Assembly (NCBI GenBank): GCA_965226245.1
Contig: CBDDCL010000015.1
Span: 6,200,001-6,264,000, forward strand
Direction of reading: 5' to 3'
DNA from: CBDCYS01 sp965226245
GTDB taxonomy: Bacteria > Acidobacteriota > Terriglobia > Bryobacterales > UBA6623
DNA: 64,000 nucleotides
In this document: piece by piece, positions 34,664-42,907 of the stretch
Layout of the letters: the number at the start of each line of letters is the position of its first letter
How positions within the stretch are numbered: position 1 is the stretch's first letter
Made by a program: the position numbers and the translations under genes
The notes under the pieces: model-generated
Told to the model about the DNA's origin: nothing
What the model saw: only the letters and a program-made list of their open reading frames with translations
Databases searched by the model: none

Positions 34664-35650
34664 TCACTGCGCCCGGAGATAACCCTTTTGGATCTTGGCG
34701 ACGACGGTGAAATGGGGATCGACGACGTTGGCAATGTCGTATTCCAGCGCGTGCCCCAATAGCAGGGACGAGCCCCGCTCGTCAAACCCATAGTCGCTCA
34801 TGAGCCAGCGCTGCAGTTCGGTGGTGGCGTGCTGCAGCGCCTGTAGCAGGGGACGGGCGCTGCCAAGAACCATGATGTGCGTCTCGTTTTCAAGCCGCGG
34901 CCAAGAGATCTTCTTCTGTTTGATGAGATCGACCGTGAACTCGACGTCCATGGAAATTTCAAGAGCGTTGCCGACGACTTCGCCGTCTCCCTGACGGGCA
35001 TGGCCGTCGCCCACGAACAGAAGTGCGCCGGGCTCCGAGACGGGCAGCATGAGCTTGACTCCCGCGACCATGCCGTTGTAGTCCATGTTGCCGCCGAAGG
35101 CGCCGGGAGTGCTGGTCGCAACGGCTTCTTTCTTCGGAGGCGCAACCGCGACGCAACCGAGCATCGGACGCAGCGGCACTTCGATCCCCTGGGGCTGGAT
35201 TGATCCCGAGGCAACTCGGGCCACGCGCCCCTCTTTGTCGATATTCCAGGTCTCGGTGGTTTGTTCCGTCTCTGCTTCGAAGCGCAAGAAACCAGGATCG
35301 GCGGTATAGGGCGCCAGCACGCTGCTGGACCAAGCGGTTGCGCGGCTGGGCTCAATCTTGCCGAAGCGGACGACGAGCACATCGCCTGGCTCGGCTCCTT
35401 CGATGAAGAAGGGGCCGGTTTGCGGGTTGGGGCCTTCGCCGACCTTGTTGTTTTGCGCGTCAAAACCCCGGGCATCGATTGTCTTGGTAACGACCGTGTC
35501 GCCCGGTTTGATCCACAGCACCGGGCGGTGGGCGAAGGAGAACGTGTTGTGGTAGCCGGCGGGCTCGAAATGATGGGTTTCGGCGGGAAGGGCGCTCGAG
35601 AAGAGCACCAACGCGGCGAGCGCAAGCTGTAACTTCATTCGGGTTCTCAT
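34664..35650 (-). CDS. Acetamidase/formamidase family protein, secreted
   Basis: A 328-residue protein with a signal peptide (MRTRMKLQLALAALVLFSSA, cleavage near LPAET). The FmdA/AmdA pattern follows: IKPGDTVVTKTIDARG, GPFFIEGAEPGDVLVVRFGK, FGGNMDYNGMVAG and VGDGHARQGDGEV. The family hydrolyses short-chain amides. Signal peptide and gene context suggest a periplasmic member with unknown substrate. ATG 35650 is chosen because AGGAGG lies 7 bp upstream. The first ~80 codons and the upstream region recur at 58243-58577. Confidence 0.88.
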   Translation of the reverse strand: MRTRMKLQLALAALVLFSSALPAETHHFEPAGYHNTFSFAHRPVLWIKPGDTVVTKTIDARGFDAQNNKVGEGPNPQTGPFFIEGAEPGDVLVVRFGKIEPSRATAWSSSVLAPYTADPGFLRFEAETEQTTETWNIDKEGRVARVASGSIQPQGIEVPLRPMLGCVAVAPPKKEAVATSTPGAFGGNMDYNGMVAGVKLMLPVSEPGALLFVGDGHARQGDGEVVGNALEISMDVEFTVDLIKQKKISWPRLENETHIMVLGSARPLLQALQHATTELQRWLMSDYGFDERGSSLLLGHALEYDIANVVDPHFTVVAKIQKGYLRAQ

Positions 35651-35744
35651 GGAGCCCTCCTTGTGTGGCCCGTCAATCATACCGCAACGTAATCGGTCCC
35701 AGCTTTCGGGAGAAGCCGGTTGTGGCATGCTTCCCGCAGGGCGT
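35411..35744 (-). repeat. Acetamidase 5' region, source copy of a segmental duplication
   Basis: This block (start of the acetamidase gene plus about 90 bp upstream) is repeated in the same orientation at 58243-58577 with a few substitutions and short indels. See the entry there. Confidence 0.8.
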
Positions 35745-35980
35745 GCGGCCTGAGTGGCGTCGACACGAGACGCCTGCAGTTCTACATTCTGCGGACAGGG
35801 GGGACGAACCGCCCTGGGTGGCGCACGGCTCCCGGCGGGCCGCGCCGGCACTGATGTCGACGCTTGTGCTGCCCACCCAGTGCCCAAGATCGGACAGACA
35901 CTGCGCTCGCCGCCGTACGGGCGGGACTGAGCTTACAATGGCGGGGAGAGTCCTATAGATCCTCTTGGGAGGAGAACTCA

Positions 35981-36529
35981 GTGTCTCATCGACCAGTCGC
36001 GGGTGTCATGGGGTCGGGAGTTGATCCGTGCGAGCCGCGGGCGGCCGGCCTGGGCAACATGCTGGCCCAACTCGGCGTGCATCTGCTGACCGGGGGTGGC
36101 GGTGGTGTGATGGCGTCCGTCAGCCGCGCATTTTTCGAAACGCCCGGCCGCGGAGGATCTGTCATCGGGATACTGCCGTGCCAGCCCGATGATCCCCTTT
36201 GCCGGGCGAAAGCCGGCTATCCCAACGAATGGGTTGAGATCTCCATCGCAACCCACCTGCCTCTGAGCGGGCCACGGGGGACAGAGCTGCTTTCTCGCAA
36301 CCACATCAATATTCTTTCCTCCAACGCTGTCATTGCGCTTCCCGGCGGCCCCGGCACCGTGAGCGAGGTCGCGCTGGCTCTCAGGTATCACCGGCCTGTT
36401 GTCGCCTACCTGACAGACCGCTCGGAACTGCTGGGGCTTTCGGACTCCGTGGCCGTCGCGAGTACGCTGCCGGAGATTGAAAGGTTCCTGCGCGCCAGCC
36501 TGGACTGGCTGGAAAATAGTCTGGCTTGA
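35981..36529 (+). CDS. LOG/TIGR00725-like Rossmann-fold protein
   Basis: A 182-residue protein. It starts with VAGVMGSGVDPCEPRAAGLG, has GVHLLTGGGGGVMASVSRAF (the glycine-rich phosphate-binding loop of the LOG/lysine-decarboxylase-like fold) and the family motif ALPGGPGTVSEVALALRY. Relatives include nucleotide-monophosphate phosphoribohydrolases and Moco-carrier-like proteins. GTG 35981 is chosen over upstream frame positions because GGGAGGAGAA lies about 8 bp before it. It stands alone. Confidence 0.8.
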   Translation: MSHRPVAGVMGSGVDPCEPRAAGLGNMLAQLGVHLLTGGGGGVMASVSRAFFETPGRGGSVIGILPCQPDDPLCRAKAGYPNEWVEISIATHLPLSGPRGTELLSRNHINILSSNAVIALPGGPGTVSEVALALRYHRPVVAYLTDRSELLGLSDSVAVASTLPEIERFLRASLDWLENSLA

Positions 36530-36579
36530 AGAAAAGTAATGCGGCCAGCCCGCGCGCACGCGGTTTGGCCGCCCTCGCG

Positions 36580-36647
36580 GTTGACCCGTCACTCGCGTTG
36601 ACCCGTCACTTGCGATGACCCGTTGCTCGCGTTGACCCGTCACTTGC
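36580..36647. repeat. Tandem repeat, 17 bp unit, four copies
   Basis: GTTGACCCGTCACTYGC is repeated at 36580-36596, 36597-36613, 36614-36630 (diverged: GATGACCCGTTGCTCGC) and 36631-36647. It lies between two convergent genes. Its function is unknown. Confidence 0.85.
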
Positions 36648-36660
36648 GTTCCGGGCTCTG

Positions 36661-38460
36661 TTAGGCTCGCGTCAGGATCAAATTGCCAGCGCCATCCTCT
36701 CGGGAGCGCCAACCGGGGGCCACGTAGACGCTGGAAAATTCCTCCCGCTGGGAGGGAGCTGCCAGGTCAATCTTATCCAAAGTGGCGGTCGCCTTCACGC
36801 GCGCGGTCACGTGCTCGACTTTTCTTCCGGGGTGCTCGTAGCCGTAGAGTTTGCGGTGATGCGCGTCAAAACCGGCGCGTTGTTCCCACGGGACGGTAAT
36901 CTCGTAGGACTGTCCCTCGTACCGCAGATCGATCATGCGCTCGAACAGCACATCGGAAAAGCCCTCGTCTGAAAACTCAGCCGCTGCCCGGCTAACTAGT
37001 TGCTGAAAGGCGAGGAGCGGATCCCTTCCGAGAACCGACTGCGAATAGTCGCGCACGCAATCAGCCGCCAGCATGCCAACGGCCGAAAGAACGCCCGCGT
37101 GCGGCGGGACGATGACGGTTGAAACGTCCAGCCGCTCGGCGAGCTCGCAGGCGTGCTGGGCTCCGGCGCCGCCGAAACTCAGCAGCGCGAAATCCCGCGG
37201 GTCATGTCCCCGCTCAACCGAAACCGCCCGTATGGCCCGCTCCATATTGGAATTCGCCACGTCCACAATCGCGGCCGCCGTTTTCTCGATAGACGCGCCA
37301 ACCCGGGCGGCGAACAGCTTCATGAATCCCCGGGCGCGATCGAGGTCGAGTGGCATGCGCCCGCCAAGGAACTTCTCGGGCTGGATGCGTCCCAGAAGCA
37401 GATTGGCGTCGGTGACGGTGATCCGCTCGCCCCGCCCGTAGCAGACCGGTCCGGGGTCGGCTCCAGCGCTCCCGGGTCCGACGCGCAGCGCCCCCGCGCG
37501 GTCGAGATAAGCGATCGATCCGCCGCCCGCTCCCACCGAATGGATGTCCAGCATCGCTATGCGGATAGGAAAATCGCCCAGCGTCGACTCCGTCGTATAG
37601 CTGAATTTTCCGTCGTAGAGCGACACATCGGTTGAGGTGCCTCCCATGTCGAAACTGATCACGCGTTTGAACCCGGCCTGATTGGCCGCCGCGGCCGCCC
37701 CCACAACACCTCCGGCGGGTCCGGAAAGCACGGTCTGGACAGCACTACGACGGGCGGCACTCGAAGAGATCGATCCGGCGTTCGACTGAAAGATCCGTAA
37801 CCGTGTTGCGCCAAGCTTTTTGGACAGGCTTTCTAAATAGCGAGTCATCAACGGTGTAACGTAGGCGTTGACAACGGTGGTTGAAGCTCGCTCGTATTCG
37901 CGGTATTCCGGCAGAATCTCATGGGATAGCGAAACGAAAAAGCCTCGCAGAGCCTCCCCCACGCGCTTTTCGTGGGCAGGGTTGGCGTAGGAGTGCAACA
38001 GGCAGACCGCAACCGACTCGACGCCGAGCCCGCGGAGTTTTTCGGTGAGTCCTTCGAGGGCCGCCCGGTCAAGATCACGCTCGACCGAGCCGTCGTAAAG
38101 AATGCGCTCCGGCAGTCCGAAAGTCAGATCGGGCGGAACAAGCTGCCGTTTTGCCGGCGCCAGCAGATCATACAGCCTTTCCCGGTTCTGCCGGCCAATG
38201 ATGAGCAGGTCCTCGAATCCCTGAGTGGTGAGAAACGCAGTGCGAGCACCCTTCCGCTCGAGAAGCGCATTGGTGGCAACGGTGGAGCCGTGAACGACTT
38301 CGCTGGCGTCCAGATCCCGAAGTCCTTCGAGAATCGCTTGCGCCGGGTCCTGCGGCGTCGAGCGAACTTTGCGAGTGTAGTAGCGGCTTCCGTCCCAAAT
38401 GACGAAGTCGGTGAAAGTTCCTCCGGTATCAACTCCAATGCGCATGTGAGGGCGAGACAC
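36661..38460 (-). CDS. hyuA: Hydantoinase/oxoprolinase family protein, subunit A
   Basis: A 599-residue protein with the ASKHA nucleotide-binding motifs: MRIGVDTGGTFTDFVIWDG at the start, VHGSTVATNALLERKGA, and VISFDMGGTSTDVSLYDG and SVGAGGGSIAYLD in the Hydantoinase_A domain. It is ATP-dependent and opens hydantoin or 5-oxoproline-type rings, usually with a B subunit. No hyuB is adjacent, and the chain is 60-100 residues shorter than usual N-methylhydantoinase A. ATG 38445 (MRIGVD) is an alternative start. Confidence 0.88.
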   Translation of the reverse strand: MSRPHMRIGVDTGGTFTDFVIWDGSRYYTRKVRSTPQDPAQAILEGLRDLDASEVVHGSTVATNALLERKGARTAFLTTQGFEDLLIIGRQNRERLYDLLAPAKRQLVPPDLTFGLPERILYDGSVERDLDRAALEGLTEKLRGLGVESVAVCLLHSYANPAHEKRVGEALRGFFVSLSHEILPEYREYERASTTVVNAYVTPLMTRYLESLSKKLGATRLRIFQSNAGSISSSAARRSAVQTVLSGPAGGVVGAAAAANQAGFKRVISFDMGGTSTDVSLYDGKFSYTTESTLGDFPIRIAMLDIHSVGAGGGSIAYLDRAGALRVGPGSAGADPGPVCYGRGERITVTDANLLLGRIQPEKFLGGRMPLDLDRARGFMKLFAARVGASIEKTAAAIVDVANSNMERAIRAVSVERGHDPRDFALLSFGGAGAQHACELAERLDVSTVIVPPHAGVLSAVGMLAADCVRDYSQSVLGRDPLLAFQQLVSRAAAEFSDEGFSDVLFERMIDLRYEGQSYEITVPWEQRAGFDAHHRKLYGYEHPGRKVEHVTARVKATATLDKIDLAAPSQREEFSSVYVAPGWRSREDGAGNLILTRA

Positions 38461-38651
38461 GCATTGTACTGCACCATTGGAACTCGATCGAAGGGCCAGG
38501 CTACTGGGGGTTGATGATGGCTGGTCAAGTTCGGATCAGCGCGGCAAGCACCACCAACGGATGGTGCATGTTTCATGCTGTGAAGAAGCTCACCAACGAC
38601 TTCGATGATATGCTGAAGCGCTAGAAAAAAGTAGACAAACAGGTCAGAATC

Positions 38652-38720
38652 ATGGTAAAAATACTCTTACACATGTGCTTCTCGTGGGCCTATCGCTGCT
38701 GGTTTCGATTTACGGGCTAG
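38652..38720 (+). CDS. Candidate aromatic-rich leader peptide of an attenuator
   Basis: ATG 38652 to TAG 38718-38720 encodes 22 residues: MVKILLHMCF, then SWAYRCWFRFTG. Six of them are aromatic (F10, W12, Y14, W17, F18, F20), clustered in 11 codons. A rho-independent terminator follows 50 bp later and the DAHP synthase gene 108 bp later. Clustering of regulatory codons before a terminator ahead of the first gene of the aromatic pathway is the layout of ribosome-mediated attenuators (trp, phe). The ribosome binding site is weak. The second ATG (residue 8) could also serve. Confidence 0.55.
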   Translation: MVKILLHMCFSWAYRCWFRFTG

Positions 38721-38728
38721 TCTCCGTA
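38711..38728 (+). promoter_or_regulatory. Possible pause/anti-antiterminator hairpin of the aroF leader
   Basis: TACGG (38711-38715) can pair with CCGTA (38724-38728) around the leader stop codon. Just after it, GAGTGG (38729-38734) is complementary to CCACTC (38770-38775), the left arm of the terminator, so the two could form a competing antiterminator. These are the alternative pairings expected of an attenuator, but the stems are short. Confidence 0.35.
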
Positions 38729-38768
38729 GAGTGGCGCAGGTTTTGAGTCGCACAAGCTTCCCAAACTT

Positions 38769-38792
38769 CCCACTCGACCGAGTGGGTTTTTT
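38769..38792 (+). terminator. Intrinsic terminator (attenuator) before DAHP synthase
   Basis: CCCACTC (38769-38775), loop GACC, GAGTGGG (38780-38786), then six T residues. This is a 7 bp stem with T-run, located 36 bp before the DAHP synthase ATG and not after a full-size gene, so it can only act on leader transcripts. Confidence 0.75.
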
Positions 38793-38828
38793 CTTTCTGG
38801 CGGGGGCAGGGGAGCGAAGGTCGTCATC

Positions 38829-39878
38829 ATGATTATTTCCATGAGGCTAGGTGCATCACAAGAGCGGGTCGACTACGTTTGCCAAAGAATCGACGAATTG
38901 GGGTACAAAGTTCACTCCATTCAAGGCAGCGAGCGGGTCGTCATCGCCGCAGTGGGGGTCGGAGACTTGTCACATTCAATAGAGTCGTTGAAAGCATGCG
39001 AGGGTGTCGAGAGCGTCGTGCCGATTTCGGCGGAATACAAATTCGTCAGCAAGCAGTTCAAATCAGCTCGCACCGAGATTGCTGTCGGCAGAGCGACGGT
39101 CGGAGGTGAGGACTTTGCGGTCATGGCTGGGCCTTGCTCGGTTGAAACCGAGCAACAGATTATGGAGACGGCGGAAGCCGTGGCCGCTTCTGGCGGCAAT
39201 ATCTTGCGCGGAGGGGCCTACAAGCCGCGCTCCTCTCCCTACAGCTTTCAGGGCCTGGAAGAGGAAGGGCTGAAGCTTTTGCGAAAGGCAGCGGACGCAA
39301 CCGGCTTGGCCGTCATCACCGAGGTGATGACGGTAGTGAATGTCGATCTGGTGGCGGACTATTGCGACATTCTGCAGATCGGCGCAAGGAACGTTCAGAA
39401 CTACCCGTTGCTGAAGGCTGTTGGCCGAGTCAACCGCCCGGTGATGATCAAGCGCGGGCTGAGCTCGACAATTCAGGAGTTGCTGCTTTCCGCCGAATAT
39501 GTCGTCTCGGAAGGCAATCAGAACGTTATCTTGTGTGAGCGCGGCATCCGGACTTTTGAAACCGCGACGCGTAACACGCTCGACATCGGAGCCGTCCCGG
39601 TCCTGAACGAGCTCACTCACCTGCCGGTTATTCTCGATCCGGCCCACGCCGCCGGCAAGCGCAGATTGATTCCGCCGCTGACCAGAGCCGCCGTTGCCGT
39701 CGGAGCCGACGGGTTGATGGTCGAGGTTCATCCAAACCCGGATAAGGCCTGGAGTGACGGCGCCCAATCGCTGACTTTTGCCGAGTTCGAGAGGATGATG
39801 CGCGATCTCGAACCGTATTTGGCTTTGTGGAAACGAGCCCGCGAAGGCCAGTTGGCGGTGGCCGGGCAATCAGTTTGA
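38829..39878 (+). CDS. aroF: 3-deoxy-7-phosphoheptulonate synthase (DAHP synthase, type I-beta)
   Basis: A 349-residue enzyme joining phosphoenolpyruvate and erythrose-4-phosphate, the first step of the shikimate pathway. An N-terminal ferredoxin-like regulatory domain (about residues 1-75, MIISMRLGASQERVDYVCQR) precedes the barrel, as in the Thermotoga enzyme. Active-site motifs: FAVMAGPCSVETEQQI, LRGGAYKPRSSPYSFQG, QIGARNVQNYPLL, PVMIKRGLSSTIQE and VILDPAHAAGKR. The FL domain suggests feedback inhibition by aromatic amino acids. The upstream leader suggests a second, transcriptional control. Confidence 0.95.
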   Translation: MIISMRLGASQERVDYVCQRIDELGYKVHSIQGSERVVIAAVGVGDLSHSIESLKACEGVESVVPISAEYKFVSKQFKSARTEIAVGRATVGGEDFAVMAGPCSVETEQQIMETAEAVAASGGNILRGGAYKPRSSPYSFQGLEEEGLKLLRKAADATGLAVITEVMTVVNVDLVADYCDILQIGARNVQNYPLLKAVGRVNRPVMIKRGLSSTIQELLLSAEYVVSEGNQNVILCERGIRTFETATRNTLDIGAVPVLNELTHLPVILDPAHAAGKRRLIPPLTRAAVAVGADGLMVEVHPNPDKAWSDGAQSLTFAEFERMMRDLEPYLALWKRAREGQLAVAGQSV

Positions 39879-40069
39879 GCATCCCGCGCTCGCCGGCTGT
39901 ATCATGCTCTGACGGGAAGACGACTCAGTGTGCCTGTAGCGCTTTGCATTCGGCCCGAGGCCCGCTGTTGACCCTGATCCGGGCGGGAATCCGAATCAGC
40001 GTTTGAGCCGCCATTGGCAACAGTCATTGGCGCGGGTATACTCCTGTTGTAACCCGCGCCGCCCTCGCC

Positions 40070-40513
40070 ATGCCTAAACGCTACTTTGACCAAATTGAAG
40101 TGGGTGAGACCCTCGAATCGCCGGGGGTAACGGTCACTGACTGGCACGTGATGCAGTTCGCGGGACTGTCGATGGATTTTTTCGAGCTGCACACCAACGA
40201 CGAGTACGCGAAACAAACCGAGTACGGGCGCCGGGTCGCGCATGGTCTGCTCGGGCTGGCAATTACCGACGGCCTCAAGAACCGTTCGGAGTTTCAAGTG
40301 GAGGCCATCGTTTCGCTGCACTGGTCGTGGGATTTCGTCGGGCCGATTTTCGTCGGCGATACCGTCAAAGCCCGCTTGAAGGTCGCCGAGAAGCGAGCAT
40401 CGAGATCGAAGCCCGACCGGGGCATTGTGAAGCTCGAGATCGAGCTGATCAACCAGCGTGACGAGGTCGTGCAGAAAGGGCACAATGTCATGATGGTGAA
40501 GCGCCGGCCATAG
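40070..40513 (+). CDS. MaoC family dehydratase
   Basis: A 147-residue hot-dog-fold protein. MPKRYFDQIEVGETLESPGV is followed by the MaoC-type segment FAGLSMDFFELHTNDEYAKQ and RVAHGLLGLAITDGL, including the Asp...His hydratase dyad (FFELHTNDEYA, GRRVAHG). The family hydrates 2-enoyl-CoA or related thioesters. It is full length. The exact substrate is unknown. The macrodomain gene converges on it from the right. Confidence 0.85.
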   Translation: MPKRYFDQIEVGETLESPGVTVTDWHVMQFAGLSMDFFELHTNDEYAKQTEYGRRVAHGLLGLAITDGLKNRSEFQVEAIVSLHWSWDFVGPIFVGDTVKARLKVAEKRASRSKPDRGIVKLEIELINQRDEVVQKGHNVMMVKRRP

Positions 40514-40595
40514 CTGGCATTCCTCACCGCCTGCCGGCCCGGAGGCCGACGCGGCCCGCCAGGAGGCGCGCGCCACCTCGGAGGCGGAGCGCAAA

Positions 40596-41159
40596 TCAGC
40601 CAGTTCGTTCTGGCAGCTTTGCCTGCCCGGCGGCTCTAAGATGTGCTTGGTAAGCGGGGGTTCCAAAGAGCACGAAGATTACTTTTTTGATCGTGCAGTC
40701 GTGCTGCCGCAGGCGCTCAACGACAGTTTTGACCGCAACTTGCGCGGCTTCCGCGATAGGGTACCCGTAAACCCCTGTACTGATCGAAGGAAAGGAAACG
40801 GTTTCCGCCCCCTGTACTTGCGCCAGTTGGAGTGACGCCCGGTAGCAGGAGGCGAGGCGGTCTGGTTCGCCGCGGGCGCCGTCGCGGTAGATCGGTCCGA
40901 CGGTATGAATAACGTATTTCGCCGGCAGGTTTCCGGCTCCCGTGACAACGGCATCGCCCGTCGGACAACGCCCGATCTCGAGCCGGATCTTGTCCAGTTC
41001 GGCCATGATGGACGGCCCGCCAGCTCTGTGAATCGCGCCGTCCACGCCGCCTCCTCCGGCCAGCGCTGAATTGGCGGCATTGACAATTGCATCGGCGGGA
41101 ACCTTCGTGATGTCCCCTTCGACAAATTCGAGTGTGGCGTGATGAACAGTGAACTCCAT
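40596..41159 (-). CDS. Macro domain O-acetyl-ADP-ribose deacetylase
   Basis: A 187-residue macrodomain protein of the MacroD/YmdB kind. Motifs: FVEGDITKVPADAIVNAANS, LAGGGGVDGAIHRAGG, GDAVVTGAGNLPAKYVIHTV and SFPSISTGVYGYP. These form the ADP-ribose pocket, with the catalytic Asn/Asp region intact. It removes acetyl or ADP-ribosyl groups from O-acetyl-ADP-ribose or proteins. Full length; no partner gene in the neighbourhood. Confidence 0.9.
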   Translation of the reverse strand: MEFTVHHATLEFVEGDITKVPADAIVNAANSALAGGGGVDGAIHRAGGPSIMAELDKIRLEIGRCPTGDAVVTGAGNLPAKYVIHTVGPIYRDGARGEPDRLASCYRASLQLAQVQGAETVSFPSISTGVYGYPIAEAAQVAVKTVVERLRQHDCTIKKVIFVLFGTPAYQAHLRAAGQAKLPERTG

Positions 41160-41282
41160 CGTGGGACTGAACCGTCACTCGAAGCATAACCCCGATGCGG
41201 ATTCGGCGCTACCGATTGCCGCGAAGTTACAACGCTTTGGTAACAAGCCGGGTTTTGGTAAAGGCCGGCTCCGCTGCTCGCC

Positions 41283-41376
41283 GTCACATTGACTTGCCGC
41301 GTTCAGTTTGAAAAACCGAATCAACGGCTCAACGGGTTCGCCACATTGACCTGCCGCGCTCAGTTTGAGAAGATCC
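41283..41376. repeat. Short direct repeat pair
   Basis: CACATTGACTTGCCGCGTTCAGTTTGAAAA (split over 41285-41314) recurs with three changes at 41342-41371. It is non-coding, in the gap between the macrodomain gene and the small ORF at 41381. Confidence 0.6.
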
Positions 41377-41380
41377 AGTC

Positions 41381-41554
41381 ATGCACAATCCTCTGCTTGA
41401 TCGCTTCCCCGGCGTGATGGCGGGACTCGCCGGCGGATTTGTGCGCTCGCCGCTGATCGAGTTGAGCCCGGACGATCGAAACGACCTGCAAGGGATCTTA
41501 ACGAGAACGGGGTTGCTGACGGGGTTGCTGAATGCTCAACGGATTCCCGCATAG
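41381..41554 (+). pseudogene. Dihydrodipicolinate synthase-family C-terminal fragment
   Basis: A 57-codon frame reads RFPGVMAGLAGGFVRSPLIE followed by LSPDDRNDLQGILTRTGLL. This resembles the C-terminal helices of DapA/dihydrodipicolinate synthase-like aldolases (R-x-P-L-x-x-L and the final leucine-rich helix). The barrel is absent, so it is a remnant or a chance short ORF. Confidence 0.35.
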
Positions 41555-41596
41555 TTGCGGGACCAGGCGTCGGGAGCTTTCCGTGAGGCGGCAATT

Positions 41597-42376
41597 ATGA
41601 ATGACCCAGGCCCCAGATCAGCGGCAGTCACTGCCACAGCCGCGGCTTTGGTGATCCTGACCCTGCTGTCAATCGGGCTGGCGGGCTGCACGCAACCCGT
41701 TCCGGGCCAGACAGGATCACAGGCCCCACGTGCCGGGGAAGGCGCGAAGCGCCCGCTGCAGGTCGGCAAGCTCATCAAGAAACGGCGGATCGCGCCTGTC
41801 ATGAGCGTGGCCCACGCCGACTGGCTTACGCGGCCGGAGCGCGATGAGGAAGAGCAGCCCGACCGCGTCGTCCAGGCTTTGAACATACCCAAGGGCGCCA
41901 CGGTTGTCGACCTGGGGGCCGGTGTCGGCTACTTCACGCTGAGGCTCGCCAAGCAGGTGGGGCCCCGAGGAAGAGTTCTTGCCGTCGATATCCAGCAGGG
42001 CATGCTGGACCGCTTGGCGAGGAACCTGGACGGGAAGAGCATCAACAACGTCGAGAGCATACTGGCAAGCGCGGACAACCCGGGTCTCCCGCTGGGCGAG
42101 GTCGACCTGGTACTCGTGGTCGATGTCTACCACGAGCTAGCCCATCCCGAGAAGACCATGGAGCACGTTCGCAGATCCCTCAAGCCTGAGGGCCGTGTCG
42201 TGCTGATCGAGTACCGCAAAGAGGACCCGGACATCCCCATCCACCCTCTTCACAAGATGACCGTTGAGGAGGTCCGAGCCGAGATCGAGCCCATGGGCTT
42301 TCGCCTAGTGGATCTGCTCGAATTCCTTCCCCGGCAGCATATCTTCATCTTTCAGGACGCTGCCAGAGCCCCCTGA
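41597..42376 (+). CDS. Lipoprotein class I SAM-dependent methyltransferase
   Basis: A 259-residue protein. It starts with a lipoprotein signal (LVILTLLSIGLAGC, lipobox LAGC), so a methyltransferase domain is tethered to the membrane outside the cytosol. SAM motif: GATVVDLGAGVGYFTLRLAK; then GRVLAVDIQQGMLDRLARN, VDLVLVVDVYHELAHPEKTM and VVLIEYRKEDP. ATG 41597 gives a proper signal peptide; the frame is open 14 codons further up. Similar secreted methyltransferase-like proteins occur in acidobacteria and planctomycetes; substrates are unknown. Confidence 0.8.
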   Translation: MNDPGPRSAAVTATAAALVILTLLSIGLAGCTQPVPGQTGSQAPRAGEGAKRPLQVGKLIKKRRIAPVMSVAHADWLTRPERDEEEQPDRVVQALNIPKGATVVDLGAGVGYFTLRLAKQVGPRGRVLAVDIQQGMLDRLARNLDGKSINNVESILASADNPGLPLGEVDLVLVVDVYHELAHPEKTMEHVRRSLKPEGRVVLIEYRKEDPDIPIHPLHKMTVEEVRAEIEPMGFRLVDLLEFLPRQHIFIFQDAARAP

Positions 42377-42907
42377 GCGCCGGTACCGGGATGTCAGTGG
42401 CCGCGGCTTGGCGAAGTGATGGAAACAAAGAGGTTGCCGGTTGAAGTATAAATTTTCTTTACAAAATGTCCGGAAATGGCAGAGAATGGCAGAATATGGC
42501 AGGATCTGGGCCATTTTCGACGCCTCGTCATGGTGTCAACCGATAATGTCTTTGTTTTCAGTGCTTGGGTTGCAGCCGACGGCGGGACCGTGGCAGTCCC
42601 CTCGCAAAGCGACAGGTTTCTTGCGGATTTGAGGTCGGCCCTTACTTGAGGCGCAACTATTCTTGTCGCTCGCCGCAGCTGGCGGATTGGCGGCAACTCG
42701 GACCGGTGGCCACTGCTAGCGCTAGCTATAGCTAAGACAAACTAAGACATGTCGCCAGGAATGGCGACACGGCACGTCTGGAGACGTGCGCCACATCAGC
42801 TTGTCGCCACCTTAGCTTGTTCCCACCGTTCTCATTGTAGCAGGCGGGTCCTGCGTCACCGGCGGCTTTTCAGCGAACAGTGCTTCCCACCTGCAGAGCG
42901 CGACAAA
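42377..42907. other. Intergenic stretch with repeats and hairpins
   Basis: No gene seen. 42473-42504 has AATGGCAG-like units three times. TGTCGCCA-GGAA-TGGCGACA (42750-42769) and GCACGTCT-GG-AGACGTGC (42772-42789) are two adjacent perfect 8 bp hairpins; the first recurs, inverted, near 58709-58735. They look like REP-type sequences. Confidence 0.6.

Larger units (their letters stand above)
38461..38828. other. Leader region of the DAHP synthase gene
   Basis: Contains the candidate attenuator described separately (38652-38792). The part 38461-38640 holds no recognised gene; a 36-codon ORF at 38513-38623 has no clear conservation. No confident promoter was located. Confidence 0.5.

Noticed and set aside
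36580..36647. Tandem repeat considered as a CRISPR array.
   Set aside because: Units of 17 bp follow each other with no spacers.
38513..38623. 36-codon ORF upstream of the attenuator.
   Set aside because: No family-like sequence and no clear ribosome binding site.
42473..42504. AATGGCAG-like repeats considered as a replication iteron set.
   Set aside because: Only three irregular units and no replication gene nearby.
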